Under the pieces are notes generated by a model that worked only from the letters and a program-made list of their open reading frames with translations, ran no database searches and was not told the DNA's origin. Made by a program: the position numbers and the translations under genes. Shown piece after piece: positions 8,568-17,354 of a DNA stretch of 64,000 nt. Where the stretch lies: positions 806,001 to 870,000 of the forward strand of contig NZ_JNNU01000002.1 of assembly GCF_000732195.1 (NCBI RefSeq). Reading direction: 5' to 3'. The DNA is from Neorhizobium vignae (GTDB lineage: Bacteria > Pseudomonadota > Alphaproteobacteria > Rhizobiales > Rhizobiaceae). Position 1 is the stretch's first letter. Each line of letters starts with the position of its first letter.

Positions 8568-10073
8568 TCAATCCTCTTCCTGGAAGACGACCTCACGCTT
8601 TGCCTTGACGCTCGGCAAGAAGACGATGACGAGGACGAGGGCCGCGAGGAAGAGGAGGGCCGCGCTGATGGGGCGCGTGACGAATGTCGTCGGGTCGCCG
8701 CGCGAAAGGATCATCGCCCGTCTGAGATTCTCTTCCAGCAGCGGACCGAGCACGAAGCCGAGCAGCAATGGCGCCGGTTCGCAGCGCAGCTTCAACAGCG
8801 CGTAGCCGATGAGGCCGAAGAAGGCGACGGCATAGAGGTCGTAGACGTTCGAGTTGACGCTGTAGACCCCGATCGAGCAGAAAGCCATGATGATCGGGAA
8901 CAGCACGTAGTAGGGGATGGTGAGCAGCTTTACCCACAGCCCGATGAGCGGCAGGTTGAGGATGACGAGCATCAGGTTGCCGATCCACATCGAGGCTATG
9001 ATGCCCCAGAAGAGGGCCGGCTGTTCGGTTGCCACGTTCGGGCCTGGAACGATGCCCTGGATGATCATCGCGCCGATCATCAGCGCCATGACCGGGTTGG
9101 CCGGAATGCCGAGGGTGAGCAGCGGGATGAACGAGGTCTGCGCACCGGCATTGTTGGCCGATTCCGGACCGGCAACCCCGGCGACTGCTCCGTGGCCGAA
9201 TTCTTCCGGATGTTTCGAAACCTTCTTTTCGACCGTGTAGGACGCAAACGCCGCAAGGATGGCGCCGCCACCCGGCAGGATGCCGAGGATCGAGCCGATG
9301 GCCGTGCCGCGCAGGACCGGGCCGACCATTGCCTTGAAATCCTCCCTTGAGGGCATGAGCTCGCTCACCTTCGCCATCAGCACGGAGCGGGTCTTTTCGT
9401 TTTCGAGATTGCGCAGGATTTCCGCGATGCCGAAGACGCCGACCGCGACCGCCACGAAGTTCAGCCCGTCCGCATATTCGCGGATCCCGAGCGTGAAGCG
9501 CGGCGTGCCGGTGTAGATGTCGGTGCCGACGAGACCGAGCAGCAGGCCGAGCGCCACCATCGCGAGCGCCTTGACGATCGAACCGTGGGCGAGCGCGATC
9601 GAGGAGACGAGGCCCACCACCATCAGCGAGAAATATTCGGCCGCGCCGAACTGCAGCGCGATCTGGGTGAGCGGCGGCGCAAAGATCGCGACTAGGAAGG
9701 TCGATACGGTGCCGGCAAAGAACGAGCCGATTGCGGCGATCGCCAGAGCTGCCCCCGCCCGGCCCTTGCGCGCCATCTGGTAACCGTCGATGGCGGTGAC
9801 GGCAGACGAGGACTCGCCCGGCATGTTGATCAGGATCGCCGTGGTCGAACCGCCGTATTGCGCGCCGTAATAGATGCCGGCGAGCATGATCAGCGACGAG
9901 ACCGGCTCGAGCTGGAAGGTGATCGGCAGAAGCATGGCGATCGTCGCCGTGGCCCCGATGCCGGGCAGCACGCCGATCAGCGTGCCGAGCAGCACCCCGA
10001 TCAGGCAGAAGAACAGGTTCTCCAGCGACGTCGCCGTTGCAAAACCAAGCGCTAGATTATTGAAAAGATCCAT
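8568..10073 (-). CDS. tctA: Tripartite tricarboxylate transporter, large permease TctA
   Basis: About 500 residues with 11-12 hydrophobic segments and the TctA hallmarks GVLPGIGATATIAMLLPITF, GIYYGAQYGGSTTAILINMPGE and GILPGGGAILAAFASYTVEKK. It forms the main channel for citrate or another di/tricarboxylate, working with TctC and TctB. The reading frame opens at a GTG (10076) immediately followed by ATG (10073); GAGG spacing fits the ATG. It follows tctB after about ten bases and closes the operon. Confidence 0.93.
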   Translation of the reverse strand: MDLFNNLALGFATATSLENLFFCLIGVLLGTLIGVLPGIGATATIAMLLPITFQLEPVSSLIMLAGIYYGAQYGGSTTAILINMPGESSSAVTAIDGYQMARKGRAGAALAIAAIGSFFAGTVSTFLVAIFAPPLTQIALQFGAAEYFSLMVVGLVSSIALAHGSIVKALAMVALGLLLGLVGTDIYTGTPRFTLGIREYADGLNFVAVAVGVFGIAEILRNLENEKTRSVLMAKVSELMPSREDFKAMVGPVLRGTAIGSILGILPGGGAILAAFASYTVEKKVSKHPEEFGHGAVAGVAGPESANNAGAQTSFIPLLTLGIPANPVMALMIGAMIIQGIVPGPNVATEQPALFWGIIASMWIGNLMLVILNLPLIGLWVKLLTIPYYVLFPIIMAFCSIGVYSVNSNVYDLYAVAFFGLIGYALLKLRCEPAPLLLGFVLGPLLEENLRRAMILSRGDPTTFVTRPISAALLFLAALVLVIVFLPSVKAKREVVFQEED

Positions 10074-10083
10074 CACTCAAACC

Positions 10084-10545
10084 TCAATAACCGAGCCAGG
10101 GCCCGAAACGGCGGAACGGAAGGCCGAGGCCATAGCTGAAGACGGCGACCGAGAAGACCGTCAGCGCCGCCGACAGGACGAGTGCGGTAAGCGGTTTCAT
10201 GCGGCCAGAGGCGAAGGAGGCTATCAGTGCGGTAACGAAGATCGACGGAACGAAGCCCAGCCCGCGAACGGTAAGGCCGAAGAAGATCGGCGCCGGCAGG
10301 ATGAAGACCATGCCGCGCAACGCGAGCGCCCCGATCGGCCCTCCGTCTACCCGCATCGACTGGATGAGGATGATCGCACCGAACAGGATGAGCGCGCAGG
10401 CGAGGATGAAGGGAAAATAGCCAGGCCCCATGCGCAGCGCCGTACCGAGCTCCAGTTCGAAAGACTGGTAGGCAAAGAACAGGCCTGTCGCGATCAGCAG
10501 CAGCCCGCAGATCAGATTGGCAGTGTCGAATTTCAGCGAATTCAT
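10084..10545 (-). CDS. tctB: Tripartite tricarboxylate transporter, small permease TctB
   Basis: The 153-residue protein has four predicted membrane helices, as expected for TctB (for example LICGLLLIATGLFFAYQSF and MGPGYFPFILACALILFGAIIL, which includes the GPGYFP motif). It supports TctA in proton- or sodium-driven uptake. GGAG precedes the start. A 186-bp gap rich in palindromic repeats separates it from the binding-protein gene. Confidence 0.9.
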   Translation of the reverse strand: MNSLKFDTANLICGLLLIATGLFFAYQSFELELGTALRMGPGYFPFILACALILFGAIILIQSMRVDGGPIGALALRGMVFILPAPIFFGLTVRGLGFVPSIFVTALIASFASGRMKPLTALVLSAALTVFSVAVFSYGLGLPFRRFGPWLGY

Positions 10546-10579
10546 GGTGTCTCCGTGAAGTGGGAGATGCTTTTGCCGG

Positions 10580-10716
10580 ACGTGCCCCTCGTCCGCCTGC
10601 TGGCACCCTCTCCCCGCTCGCGGGGAGAGGAATATGCCGCACCGGTTTCCCGGATCGCAGACGATTGAGCCTGGCAGGTCCCCTCTCCCCGCAAGCGACG
10701 AGAGGGTGAGGGCAGA
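10580..10716. repeat. RIME-like palindromic intergenic element
   Basis: The tctC-tctB gap holds two copies of a CCTCTCCCCGC-type unit. The first forms a hairpin (CCTCTCCCCGC / GCGGGGAGAGG, 10607-10630). The second (10681-10712) reads CCCTCTCCCCGCAAGCGACG followed by AGAGGGTGAGGGC. Such elements are common between rhizobial genes. Here it may stabilise the upstream tctC message. Confidence 0.6.
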
Positions 10717-10731
10717 CTACCTGCGGAACCC

Positions 10732-11715
10732 TTAGTCCGCGTACTGGCCAGCGGCCTGGATGACCGGCTTCCAGCGAGCGATTTCGTTCTCGAGCTTGGC
10801 CTTCAGCGCCGCCGGAGTGGCGTCGTTGTCCGGCGACGGTTCAGTGCCGAGTTCGGCGAAGCGAGCGGCCACGTTAGGGTTCTTCAAGGCAGACTTGAGG
10901 GCCTTGTTGAGCTTGTCGATCGCCTCTTTCGGGGCGCCCTTCGGCGTGTAGAGACCATGCCAGATGCCGACCTGCATGTCGGGCAGACCGGCTTCCTTGA
11001 CGGTCGGGATGTCCTTCAGGACGCCGAGACGTTCCGCGGACGTGACCGCATAGGCCTTTACCGTGCCGCCCTGGATCTGCTTGGTGGTGTTGGTGGTCTG
11101 GTCGCACATGATGTCGACCTGGCCGCCGAGAAGATCGGTCATCGCAGGACCGGTGCCCTTGTAGGGAACGGTGACGAGCGACGTCTTGATCGAGCTCATG
11201 AACAGCATGCCGCAGAGATGCGAAGCGGCGCCGATGCCGGCATTTGCAACCGTCACCTTGTCGCTGTTGGCCTTGGCATATTCGATGAGACCCTTGAGGT
11301 CGGTCGCCGGCATGTCCTTGCGGGCGAGAAGCGTCATCGGAACGTCGGTGACGAGGCCGACATAGTCGAAGGCGTTCAGGGTGTCGTAGGGCAGCTTGCG
11401 ATAGAGCGAAGCGCTGGTCGCCATGCCGATATGGTGCAGGAGAACGGTGTAGCCGTCCGCTTCGGCATTGGCGACGCGGGCAGCGCCGAGCGTACCGCCG
11501 GCACCGCCGACGTTTTCAACGACGATCTGCTTGCCGAGATCCTTCGACATGGATTCGGCGACGAGGCGCGCGACGGTATCGGTCGGGCCGCCGGCCGCAA
11601 ACGGCACGATCATGGTGATCTGGCGCTCGGGATATCCCTGCGCATTCGCCGAAGCGGAGAAAAGGGAAAGCGCCGCAAGAGCGGTCGCGCCGATAACGGC
11701 GTTCAGGATTTTCAT
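10732..11715 (-). CDS. tctC: Periplasmic tricarboxylate-binding protein TctC (Bug family)
   Basis: The 327-residue protein has a Sec signal (ALAALSLFSASANAQG, cleavage near residue 26). The Bug/TctC fold follows, with YPERQITMIVPFAAGGPTDTVARLVAE, GGAGGTLGAARVANAEADGYT and MTDLLGGQVDIMCDQ. It binds a carboxylate ligand for TctAB. The substrate cannot be read from sequence, since the family covers citrate, tartrate, terephthalate and others. It is the first structural gene downstream of a two-component pair that probably senses the same compound. GGAGGA lies five bases before the ATG. Confidence 0.92.
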   Translation of the reverse strand: MKILNAVIGATALAALSLFSASANAQGYPERQITMIVPFAAGGPTDTVARLVAESMSKDLGKQIVVENVGGAGGTLGAARVANAEADGYTVLLHHIGMATSASLYRKLPYDTLNAFDYVGLVTDVPMTLLARKDMPATDLKGLIEYAKANSDKVTVANAGIGAASHLCGMLFMSSIKTSLVTVPYKGTGPAMTDLLGGQVDIMCDQTTNTTKQIQGGTVKAYAVTSAERLGVLKDIPTVKEAGLPDMQVGIWHGLYTPKGAPKEAIDKLNKALKSALKNPNVAARFAELGTEPSPDNDATPAALKAKLENEIARWKPVIQAAGQYAD

Positions 11716-11769
11716 CGGGCTCCTCCAGGATGAAATGTGGCACAGCGGGCGCGCAAATTTCCTCCGGCG

Positions 11770-11784
11770 CCAACCTGAGAGCCA
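11770..11784 (-). promoter_or_regulatory. Weak sigma-54 (-24/-12) promoter candidate for tctCBA
   Basis: On the minus strand TGGCTC-N5-TTGG resembles TGGCAC-N5-TTGC with correct spacing but a mismatch in the conserved -12 GC. It lies 55 bp before tctC and about 110 bp downstream of the enhancer-like palindrome, a normal geometry for an NtrC-family activator. Confidence 0.35.
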
Positions 11785-11860
11785 TTTGCGGCAACGGGCC
11801 GCGCATATGCAATTATGACGGAGACGTTAAAACAGCATTTCCGCACATACCGCGTCGCAC

Positions 11861-11914
11861 CATGGGTGGATTCGGGAACAATCGGCAAAAAGCATGGGTG
11901 GAAATCCACACATG
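11861..11914. promoter_or_regulatory. Enhancer-like binding sites for the NtrC-family regulator
   Basis: At 11893-11914 the arms CATGGGTGGA and TCCACACATG face each other across two bases, matching at nine of ten pairs. The left arm CATGGGTGGA recurs exactly at 11861-11870, 32 bp (about three helical turns) away. The sites lie between the regulator stop and tctC, where an upstream activating sequence is expected. Confidence 0.6.
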
Positions 11915-11923
11915 CCTCCATTA

Positions 11924-13294
11924 TCAGCCGTCCCGGTCATCCTGCAGCATGTGTTCCGGACCGAGCAACTTCTTGTCGAGCCCGTATTTCTGCATCTTCT
12001 CGTACAGTGTCTTGCGGGAGATGCCGAGGGATTCGTAGACCGGTCTCAGCGCGCCGCCATGCGCCGCGATCTCGCCGGCGATCAGGTTGCGCTCGAAGGC
12101 TGCAACCTTGTCGGCAAGCCGCCCTGCCCCATCCTTTGTGCTGCCGGTTTCGCCCGGCTTCGGGTCGAGACCGAGCACCAGGCGGTCGGCGGCGTTGCGC
12201 AGTTCCCGGACATTGCCAGGCCAGTCGCGCTGGGCAATCGCCGAAATCACCTCGGCCGGCACTTCCATATCGTCGCGGCCATAGCGCGCCGCTGCCTCCC
12301 GCACCAGTTGGAGAAAGAGAAGCGGTATATCCGATCGCCTCTGCGCCAGCGACGGCACATGGATGGTGGCGACGTTGAGACGGTAAAGGAGGTCGGCGCG
12401 GAACCGACCCGCCGCCACTTCCGCTTCGAGATCCACCTTGCTGGTAGCGATGAAGCGCACGTCGAGCGGCACGGTTTCGTTGGAGCCGAGCCGGGTGATG
12501 ACCCGCTCCTGCAGCACGCGCAGGAATTTCGCCTGCAGATCGACCGGCATCGAGCCGATCTCGTCAAGCAGGATCGTGCCGCCGCGGCCATGTTCGAACT
12601 TGCCGTAACGGGGTCTCAGCGCTCCTGGAAAGGCGCCGGCCTCATGGCCGAAAAGTTCGCTCTCGATCAGGTTTTCGGGAAGAGCTGCGCAATTGATGGC
12701 GATGAAGGGCCGGTTGGCGCGCGAACTGATGTCGTGGAGGCCCCGCGCCACCACTTCCTTGCCGGCGCCGGTTTCGCCGATGATCAGCGTATCGGCATCC
12801 GTGGCACCGATGGCGCGAATCCGGTAACGCAGATCGACCATGACCTGGGTGCGGCCGGGGAGCCGGGCTTCGACATCGTCGCGCTTGCCGGCAACGGCCC
12901 GTAGGCGGCGGTTTTCCAGCACCAGGCTGCGCCGGTCGAGCGCGCGCCGGATGATGCCGGCGAGATGTTGCGGCGTGAACGGCTTTTCGAGGAAATCGTA
13001 GGCGCCTTCCCGCATGGCCTTGACCGCGAGCTGCACGTCGCCATGGCCGGTCACCAGGATGACCGGGATCTCCGCATCGAGCTCGCGGATCTTCTGGAGC
13101 AGAGTCATTCCGTCGGTGCCCGGCATGCGGATATCACTGACGACGACGCCGTCGAAACCGAAACCGGTCAGTTCCAGCACATGATCGGCATTGGAAAAGG
13201 TCAGAACCGCCAGGCCGAAGAGCTCCAGCGCCTGCGCCGTCGAACGGCGCAGTTCTTCCTCGTCGTCAACCAGCAGAACCCTTTGCTCGCTCAC
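11924..13294 (-). CDS. Sigma-54-dependent response regulator, DctD type
   Basis: This 456-residue protein has a receiver domain with phosphoacceptor Asp54 (VVSDIRMPG), an AAA+ domain with Walker A GETGAGKE (173-180) and Walker B ILLDEIG, and a C-terminal Fis-type helix-turn-helix (SLGISRKTLYEKMQKYGL). It should activate tctCBA through sigma-54. The sigma-54-contacting loop reads GAFPGA (220-225) rather than GAFTGA; I recall this variant in DctD-like proteins, but it is worth noting. It overlaps the sensor kinase gene by four bases and ends just before the paired enhancer sites. Confidence 0.93.
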   Translation of the reverse strand: MSEQRVLLVDDEEELRRSTAQALELFGLAVLTFSNADHVLELTGFGFDGVVVSDIRMPGTDGMTLLQKIRELDAEIPVILVTGHGDVQLAVKAMREGAYDFLEKPFTPQHLAGIIRRALDRRSLVLENRRLRAVAGKRDDVEARLPGRTQVMVDLRYRIRAIGATDADTLIIGETGAGKEVVARGLHDISSRANRPFIAINCAALPENLIESELFGHEAGAFPGALRPRYGKFEHGRGGTILLDEIGSMPVDLQAKFLRVLQERVITRLGSNETVPLDVRFIATSKVDLEAEVAAGRFRADLLYRLNVATIHVPSLAQRRSDIPLLFLQLVREAAARYGRDDMEVPAEVISAIAQRDWPGNVRELRNAADRLVLGLDPKPGETGSTKDGAGRLADKVAAFERNLIAGEIAAHGGALRPVYESLGISRKTLYEKMQKYGLDKKLLGPEHMLQDDRDG

Positions 13295-15198
13295 TCGGCT
13301 GCCTCCAGAAGATTGCCGTCGGCAACTTCGAGTTCGATCAGGAAGACCGCGCCGCCTTCCGGATGATCGGCAACGCTCAGGCTGCCGCCGAAATCCTTGA
13401 TGATGTTATAGGAGATCGACAGACCCAGCCCCAGGCCCCTGCCGACACCCTTGGTCGTGAAGAACGGATCGAAGATGCGTTCGTGGATGGCCGCGGCGAC
13501 GCCCGGCCCGCGATCGCGCACCGACACCATGACCCTGTTGCCCGCCTGCTCGGCGGAAACCGTGATCCGCCGATCGTCGAGGCCTTCGACGGCATCGGCG
13601 GCATTGGTGATAATGTTGACGAGCACCTGTTGAAGCCGCACCGCGCCTGCCTTCACCGCGGGAATAGCGGAATCGATCTCGATGTCCAGCTCCGCATCCG
13701 CCGCCTTCAGGCGCGCCGCGACGATCTCCAGCGTGTCGCGCATCACGTCGTCGAGCGCGACGGGCCCGAGCTTCTCGTTCGGCTTGCGGGCGAAATTGCG
13801 CAGGTGCCTGCTGATCGAGGCCATGCGGTCGATGAGCGCCGAAATGCGCCGGACATTGTCCCGCGCGTCGTCGGTGCGTCCGAGATCGATCAGCACGCCG
13901 GCCGTTTCCGCATAGGTCTTGGCAGCGGCGAGAGGCTGGTTGAGTTCGTGCGACAGGGCCGCCGACATCTGGCCGAGGCCTGCGAGCTTGCCCGCCTGGA
14001 TGAGGTCCGCCTGGGTCTGGCGCAGCCGCTGTTCGGTAAGCCGCCGTTCGGCGATCTCCTCCTCGATGCGGCTGTTGACGCGGGCGAGATCTGCGGTGCG
14101 CTCGGCGACGCGGTGCTCGAGCTCGTTGCGCGCTTGTGCCTGCAGCATCAGGCGTTCGTTGAGCCGCGCACGGCGCTGAAGGACGATGGCGAGCCCCAGG
14201 CCTGCAAGGCAGAGCGTCAAAAGTGCTGCAACCGTTGCGGTCTTCGCCTGCGTATGGACCGAACCGGTATCCATCAGCACGTTGACGGTCCAGCCCGCAT
14301 CCGGCATCGGTTGCGATACGACGAGATATTCCTTCTCGAACCCGCCATCCCGGATGGTCATGACATCGCGCCCTGCGAAGCTGCCGCGCTCGACCGGCAA
14401 CTCGCGGAGCTTGGCGTCCGCATACCGCCGGGACGCCTCGGTACGGGCGATCCGGTCGGGCGTCAGCGGCAGGATGCTCGCATAAAGCCATTCCGGACTG
14501 CCGGTCATGAAGATGATGCCTTCGGGATCCGACACGAAAATCCGGTCGTCGCCGCCGCCCCATGAGGCTTCGAGGATGTCGATATCCACCTTGAAGACGA
14601 TCACGCCGCGAATGGCGCCGCCGATCTCGATCGGCGAGCCGAAATAGTAGCCGCGCTTCAAAGACGTCGTGCCGAGCGCGTAGAAGCGCGATTGGCGGCC
14701 CTCTGCCGCATCCTGGAAATAGGGCCGATAGGTGAAATTCTCGCCAACGAAGCTGACCGGGCTGTCATAATTGCTGGCGGCGATGGTCTCGCCGTCCATG
14801 GTCATCACGTAAATATCGGAGGATTTCAGGAGCCCGTTGATCTCCTTGAGATAGGCATTCGTCGTCGCCCGCAGCGTCTCGTTCTTCGGATCGAGGATCA
14901 CCGCCTCGATATTCTGCTGATCGGCGATCAGAGCCGGCAGCGCCTCGTAGCGCTTCAGATGGCCGTCGAGCGCCGACACCGCCAGGCGTAAAGTCGTGCC
15001 TGCCTGCACTTCGGCCTCCTCGATATAGCCGCGCGCGAGGATATCGCTGCCCTTGAAGACCAGCGCAAGACCGACCGCCACAAGCAGGGCCAAAGGCAGA
15101 AGAATGCGATATCTCAACAGGTCCGGGTTCCTCCGTTCATTTTCCCGCCCGGGCTGACGGGAAAACGGTATTCTAACCGCTGCCCTGCTGATTTCCAT
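13291..15198 (-). CDS. Membrane sensor histidine kinase, DctB type
   Basis: I place the start at 15198, where GGAAGG lies five bases upstream of MEISRAAVRIPF; the frame stays open further upstream. The layout is TM1 (LLPLALLVAVGLALVF), a periplasmic double-Cache sensor region, TM2 (VAALLTLCLAGLGLAIVL), a coiled-coil linker (ELEHRVAERTADLARVNSRI), a HisKA domain with the phosphorylated His in ALSHELNQPLAA (about residue 417), and an HATPase domain (NIITNAADAV, DRGPGV). It probably senses external carboxylates and phosphorylates the adjacent DctD-type regulator. Confidence 0.92.
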   Translation of the reverse strand: MEISRAAVRIPFSRQPGRENERRNPDLLRYRILLPLALLVAVGLALVFKGSDILARGYIEEAEVQAGTTLRLAVSALDGHLKRYEALPALIADQQNIEAVILDPKNETLRATTNAYLKEINGLLKSSDIYVMTMDGETIAASNYDSPVSFVGENFTYRPYFQDAAEGRQSRFYALGTTSLKRGYYFGSPIEIGGAIRGVIVFKVDIDILEASWGGGDDRIFVSDPEGIIFMTGSPEWLYASILPLTPDRIARTEASRRYADAKLRELPVERGSFAGRDVMTIRDGGFEKEYLVVSQPMPDAGWTVNVLMDTGSVHTQAKTATVAALLTLCLAGLGLAIVLQRRARLNERLMLQAQARNELEHRVAERTADLARVNSRIEEEIAERRLTEQRLRQTQADLIQAGKLAGLGQMSAALSHELNQPLAAAKTYAETAGVLIDLGRTDDARDNVRRISALIDRMASISRHLRNFARKPNEKLGPVALDDVMRDTLEIVAARLKAADAELDIEIDSAIPAVKAGAVRLQQVLVNIITNAADAVEGLDDRRITVSAEQAGNRVMVSVRDRGPGVAAAIHERIFDPFFTTKGVGRGLGLGLSISYNIIKDFGGSLSVADHPEGGAVFLIELEVADGNLLEAAE

Positions 15199-15337
15199 AA
15201 AATCCTTCCGGCATTGGGCCGGCATCCGGGACGGTGGTCGCTGGGGGTGTCTGGAGGGGCCGGCAGACGTGATCGGATCGTGCAAGCATTCCTCGTGTTC
15301 TCGCAATAATTTCCACCCTACCGCTTGACTTCACGAC

Positions 15338-15354
15338 TGATCGTGCTTCGATCA
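15338..15354. promoter_or_regulatory. Inverted repeat upstream of the DUF4126 gene
   Basis: TGATCG-N5-CGATCA is a perfect six-base inverted repeat located 47 bp before the DUF4126 start and next to a TTGACT -35-like hexamer (15325-15330). It could be an operator for an unknown regulator. Confidence 0.35.
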
Positions 15355-15400
15355 CAGGCGCAAATGGGGAAAGCCGCAAGGGCGGCGCAAGGGGTTTTCA

Positions 15401-15877
15401 ATGGTCTATATACTCGCACTTTTGATCGGTGTCGTCGCCGGCCTGCGCGCCATGACCGCACCTGCAGCAATTGCCTGGGCCGCCTATCTCGGCTGGCTCA
15501 ATCTCTCCGGTTCCTGGCTCTCCTTCATGGGCACGATCTGGGCCGTCGGCATATTCACCATCCTTGCCGTCGTCGAACTGGTCACCGATCAGCTCCCCTC
15601 GACGCCGAGCCGCAAGGTGCCGCAGCAGTTCGGCGCGCGACTGCTCATGGGAGCGCTCACGGGTGCTGCGATCGGCACGCCCTATGGCGGCTGGATCGTC
15701 GGCCTCGTCGCGGGCATCGTCGGCGCCGCAATCGGCACCTACGGCGGCGCCGCCGTCCGCGGCAAGCTGGCCGCCAGCTTCGGCAAGGATCCGCCGGCCG
15801 CCTTCATCGAGGACGCTGTCGCCATCGTGGCGGCCTATCTCATCATCGCGTCCCTGCCTGTCGCGGCCGCGGTATGA
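15401..15877 (+). CDS. DUF4126-family inner-membrane protein
   Basis: The 158-residue protein is very hydrophobic and Gly/Ala rich, with four or five membrane segments. The N-terminal MVYILALLIGVVAGLRAMTAPAAIAWAAYLG pattern and PSTPSRKVPQQFGARLLMGALTGAAIG are typical of DUF4126 proteins, whose function is unknown. Its stop overlaps the start of the next gene (ATGA), so the two are translationally coupled. That pairing hints at a shared, perhaps redox-linked, role. Confidence 0.85.
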   Translation: MVYILALLIGVVAGLRAMTAPAAIAWAAYLGWLNLSGSWLSFMGTIWAVGIFTILAVVELVTDQLPSTPSRKVPQQFGARLLMGALTGAAIGTPYGGWIVGLVAGIVGAAIGTYGGAAVRGKLAASFGKDPPAAFIEDAVAIVAAYLIIASLPVAAAV

Positions 15878-17247
15878 AAACCTTCGACGCAATCATCATA
15901 GGCGCCGGCCAGGCCGGCCCCTCCCTCGCAGGGCGCTTCAACGACGCCGGCAAGACGGTTGCGATCATCGAGCGCAAACATGTCGGCGGCACCTGCGTCA
16001 ACACCGGCTGCAAGCCGACCAAGACACTCGTCGCCAGCGCCTATGCCGCGCACGTCGCCCGCCGCGGCGGTGATTATGGCGTGGTTCTCGACAGCCCGGT
16101 GAAGATCGACATGCCGGCCGTCATGCGACGTTCGCACAAGGTGACGCTCGACTCGCGCCAGGGCAACGAGAGCTGGCTCGAGGGCATGCCGAACTGCACT
16201 CTGATCCGCGGCCATGCCCGGTTCGAGGATAAGAACACCATCCGCGTCGGCGACGAACTTCTGACCGCACCGCAGATCTTCCTGAATGTCGGCGGCCGTG
16301 CCGCGATCCCGGATTTCCCGGGCGTCGGCGACGTGCCCTACATGACCAACAGCGACATCGTCATGCTCGACCGGGTGCCAAAGCATCTGGTCATCGTCGG
16401 CGGCAGCTATATCGGACTGGAATTCGCCCAGATCTACCGCCGCTTCGGCGCCGAAGTCACCGTCGTCGAAAAAGGCCCGCGCCTTGTCGGCCGCGAGGAC
16501 GAAGATATCTCGCAGGCGATCCGTGAGATCCTCGAAGCCGAAGGCATCCAAATCCGCACCGGCGCCGAATGTATCCGGTTCCGCAGCCACGAGGACGGCG
16601 TCGCCGTGGGCGTCGATTGCACCGAAGGCGCCCCGGAAGTGATCGGTTCCGACGTACTGCTCGCGGTCGGCCGCCGGCCGAACACCGACGATCTCGGCCT
16701 CGACAAGGCCGGCGTCGAACTGGATGCGAAGGGCTACATCAAGGTCGGCGACGACCTCTCGACCAATGTCGAGGGCATCTGGGCGATGGGCGACTGCAAC
16801 GGTCGCGGCGCCTTTACCCACACTGCCTATAACGACTTCGAGATCATCGCCGCAAACCTCTTCGACGGCGAGAGCCGCAAGGTCTCCGACCGACTGGTCG
16901 GTTACGCGCTTTATATCGATCCGCCGCTCGGCCGTGTCGGCATGAGCGAGGCAGAGGCCCGCAAGTCCGGGCGGAAGGTGCTGGTCGGCCGTCAGTCCAT
17001 GGCAAGGGTCGGCCGTGCGGTCGAAAAGGGCGAAACGCAGGGCCTGATGAAATTCGTGGCCGATGCGGACACGCACGAGATCCTCGGCGCCGCCATCCTC
17101 GGCACCGGCGGCGACGAATCGATCCACGGCGTGCTCGACATGATGAACGCCCGCGCCACCTACGATACGCTGCGCTGGGCGGTGCCGATCCATCCGACGG
17201 TCTCGGAATTCTGGCCGACCGTGGTGCTTGGTATGAAACCGGTCTGA
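15874..17247 (+). CDS. FAD-dependent pyridine nucleotide-disulfide oxidoreductase, mercuric-reductase-like
   Basis: The 457-residue flavoprotein starts at the ATG overlapping the DUF4126 stop. It has the FAD Rossmann motif GAGQAGPSLAGRF (about 10-22), redox-active disulfide GGTCVNTGCKPTKTL (about 39-53), NAD(P)H motif GGSYIGLEFAQIYRRFG, second FAD motif WAMGDCNGRGAFTH, and a C-terminal dimer domain with the His-Glu dyad (HPTVSE). It lacks the N-terminal heavy-metal domain and the C-terminal Cys pair of true MerA, so it is more likely a general disulfide or quinone reductase. The substrate is unknown. Confidence 0.88.
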   Translation: MKTFDAIIIGAGQAGPSLAGRFNDAGKTVAIIERKHVGGTCVNTGCKPTKTLVASAYAAHVARRGGDYGVVLDSPVKIDMPAVMRRSHKVTLDSRQGNESWLEGMPNCTLIRGHARFEDKNTIRVGDELLTAPQIFLNVGGRAAIPDFPGVGDVPYMTNSDIVMLDRVPKHLVIVGGSYIGLEFAQIYRRFGAEVTVVEKGPRLVGREDEDISQAIREILEAEGIQIRTGAECIRFRSHEDGVAVGVDCTEGAPEVIGSDVLLAVGRRPNTDDLGLDKAGVELDAKGYIKVGDDLSTNVEGIWAMGDCNGRGAFTHTAYNDFEIIAANLFDGESRKVSDRLVGYALYIDPPLGRVGMSEAEARKSGRKVLVGRQSMARVGRAVEKGETQGLMKFVADADTHEILGAAILGTGGDESIHGVLDMMNARATYDTLRWAVPIHPTVSEFWPTVVLGMKPV

Positions 17248-17354
17248 AACCCTATTTGGAACACGACTACAATTTTATCGATCGCCTGAAGCGGCCAGCA
17301 AGCATTTCCGTCTATGAACGGGGGCATCAGTGTCCCTGTTCATGATGGAAACAG

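Noticed and set aside
11740-11758. Plus-strand sigma-54-like sequence (TGGCAC-N8-GC) in the tctC leader
   Set aside because: It points away from tctC, lacks the TT before the -12 GC, and has no gene downstream on that strand.
15325-15873. Upstream extension of the flavoprotein gene to 15325
   Set aside because: The extension runs through the DUF4126 gene in another frame and gives an Arg/His-rich nonsense sequence; the ATG at 15874 directly precedes the FAD motif.
17258-17282. Stress promoter before the asparagine-synthase-like gene
   Set aside because: GGAAC is present but the downstream element is CGAT at 16 bases, without TT at 18-19; too weak to list as a promoter.
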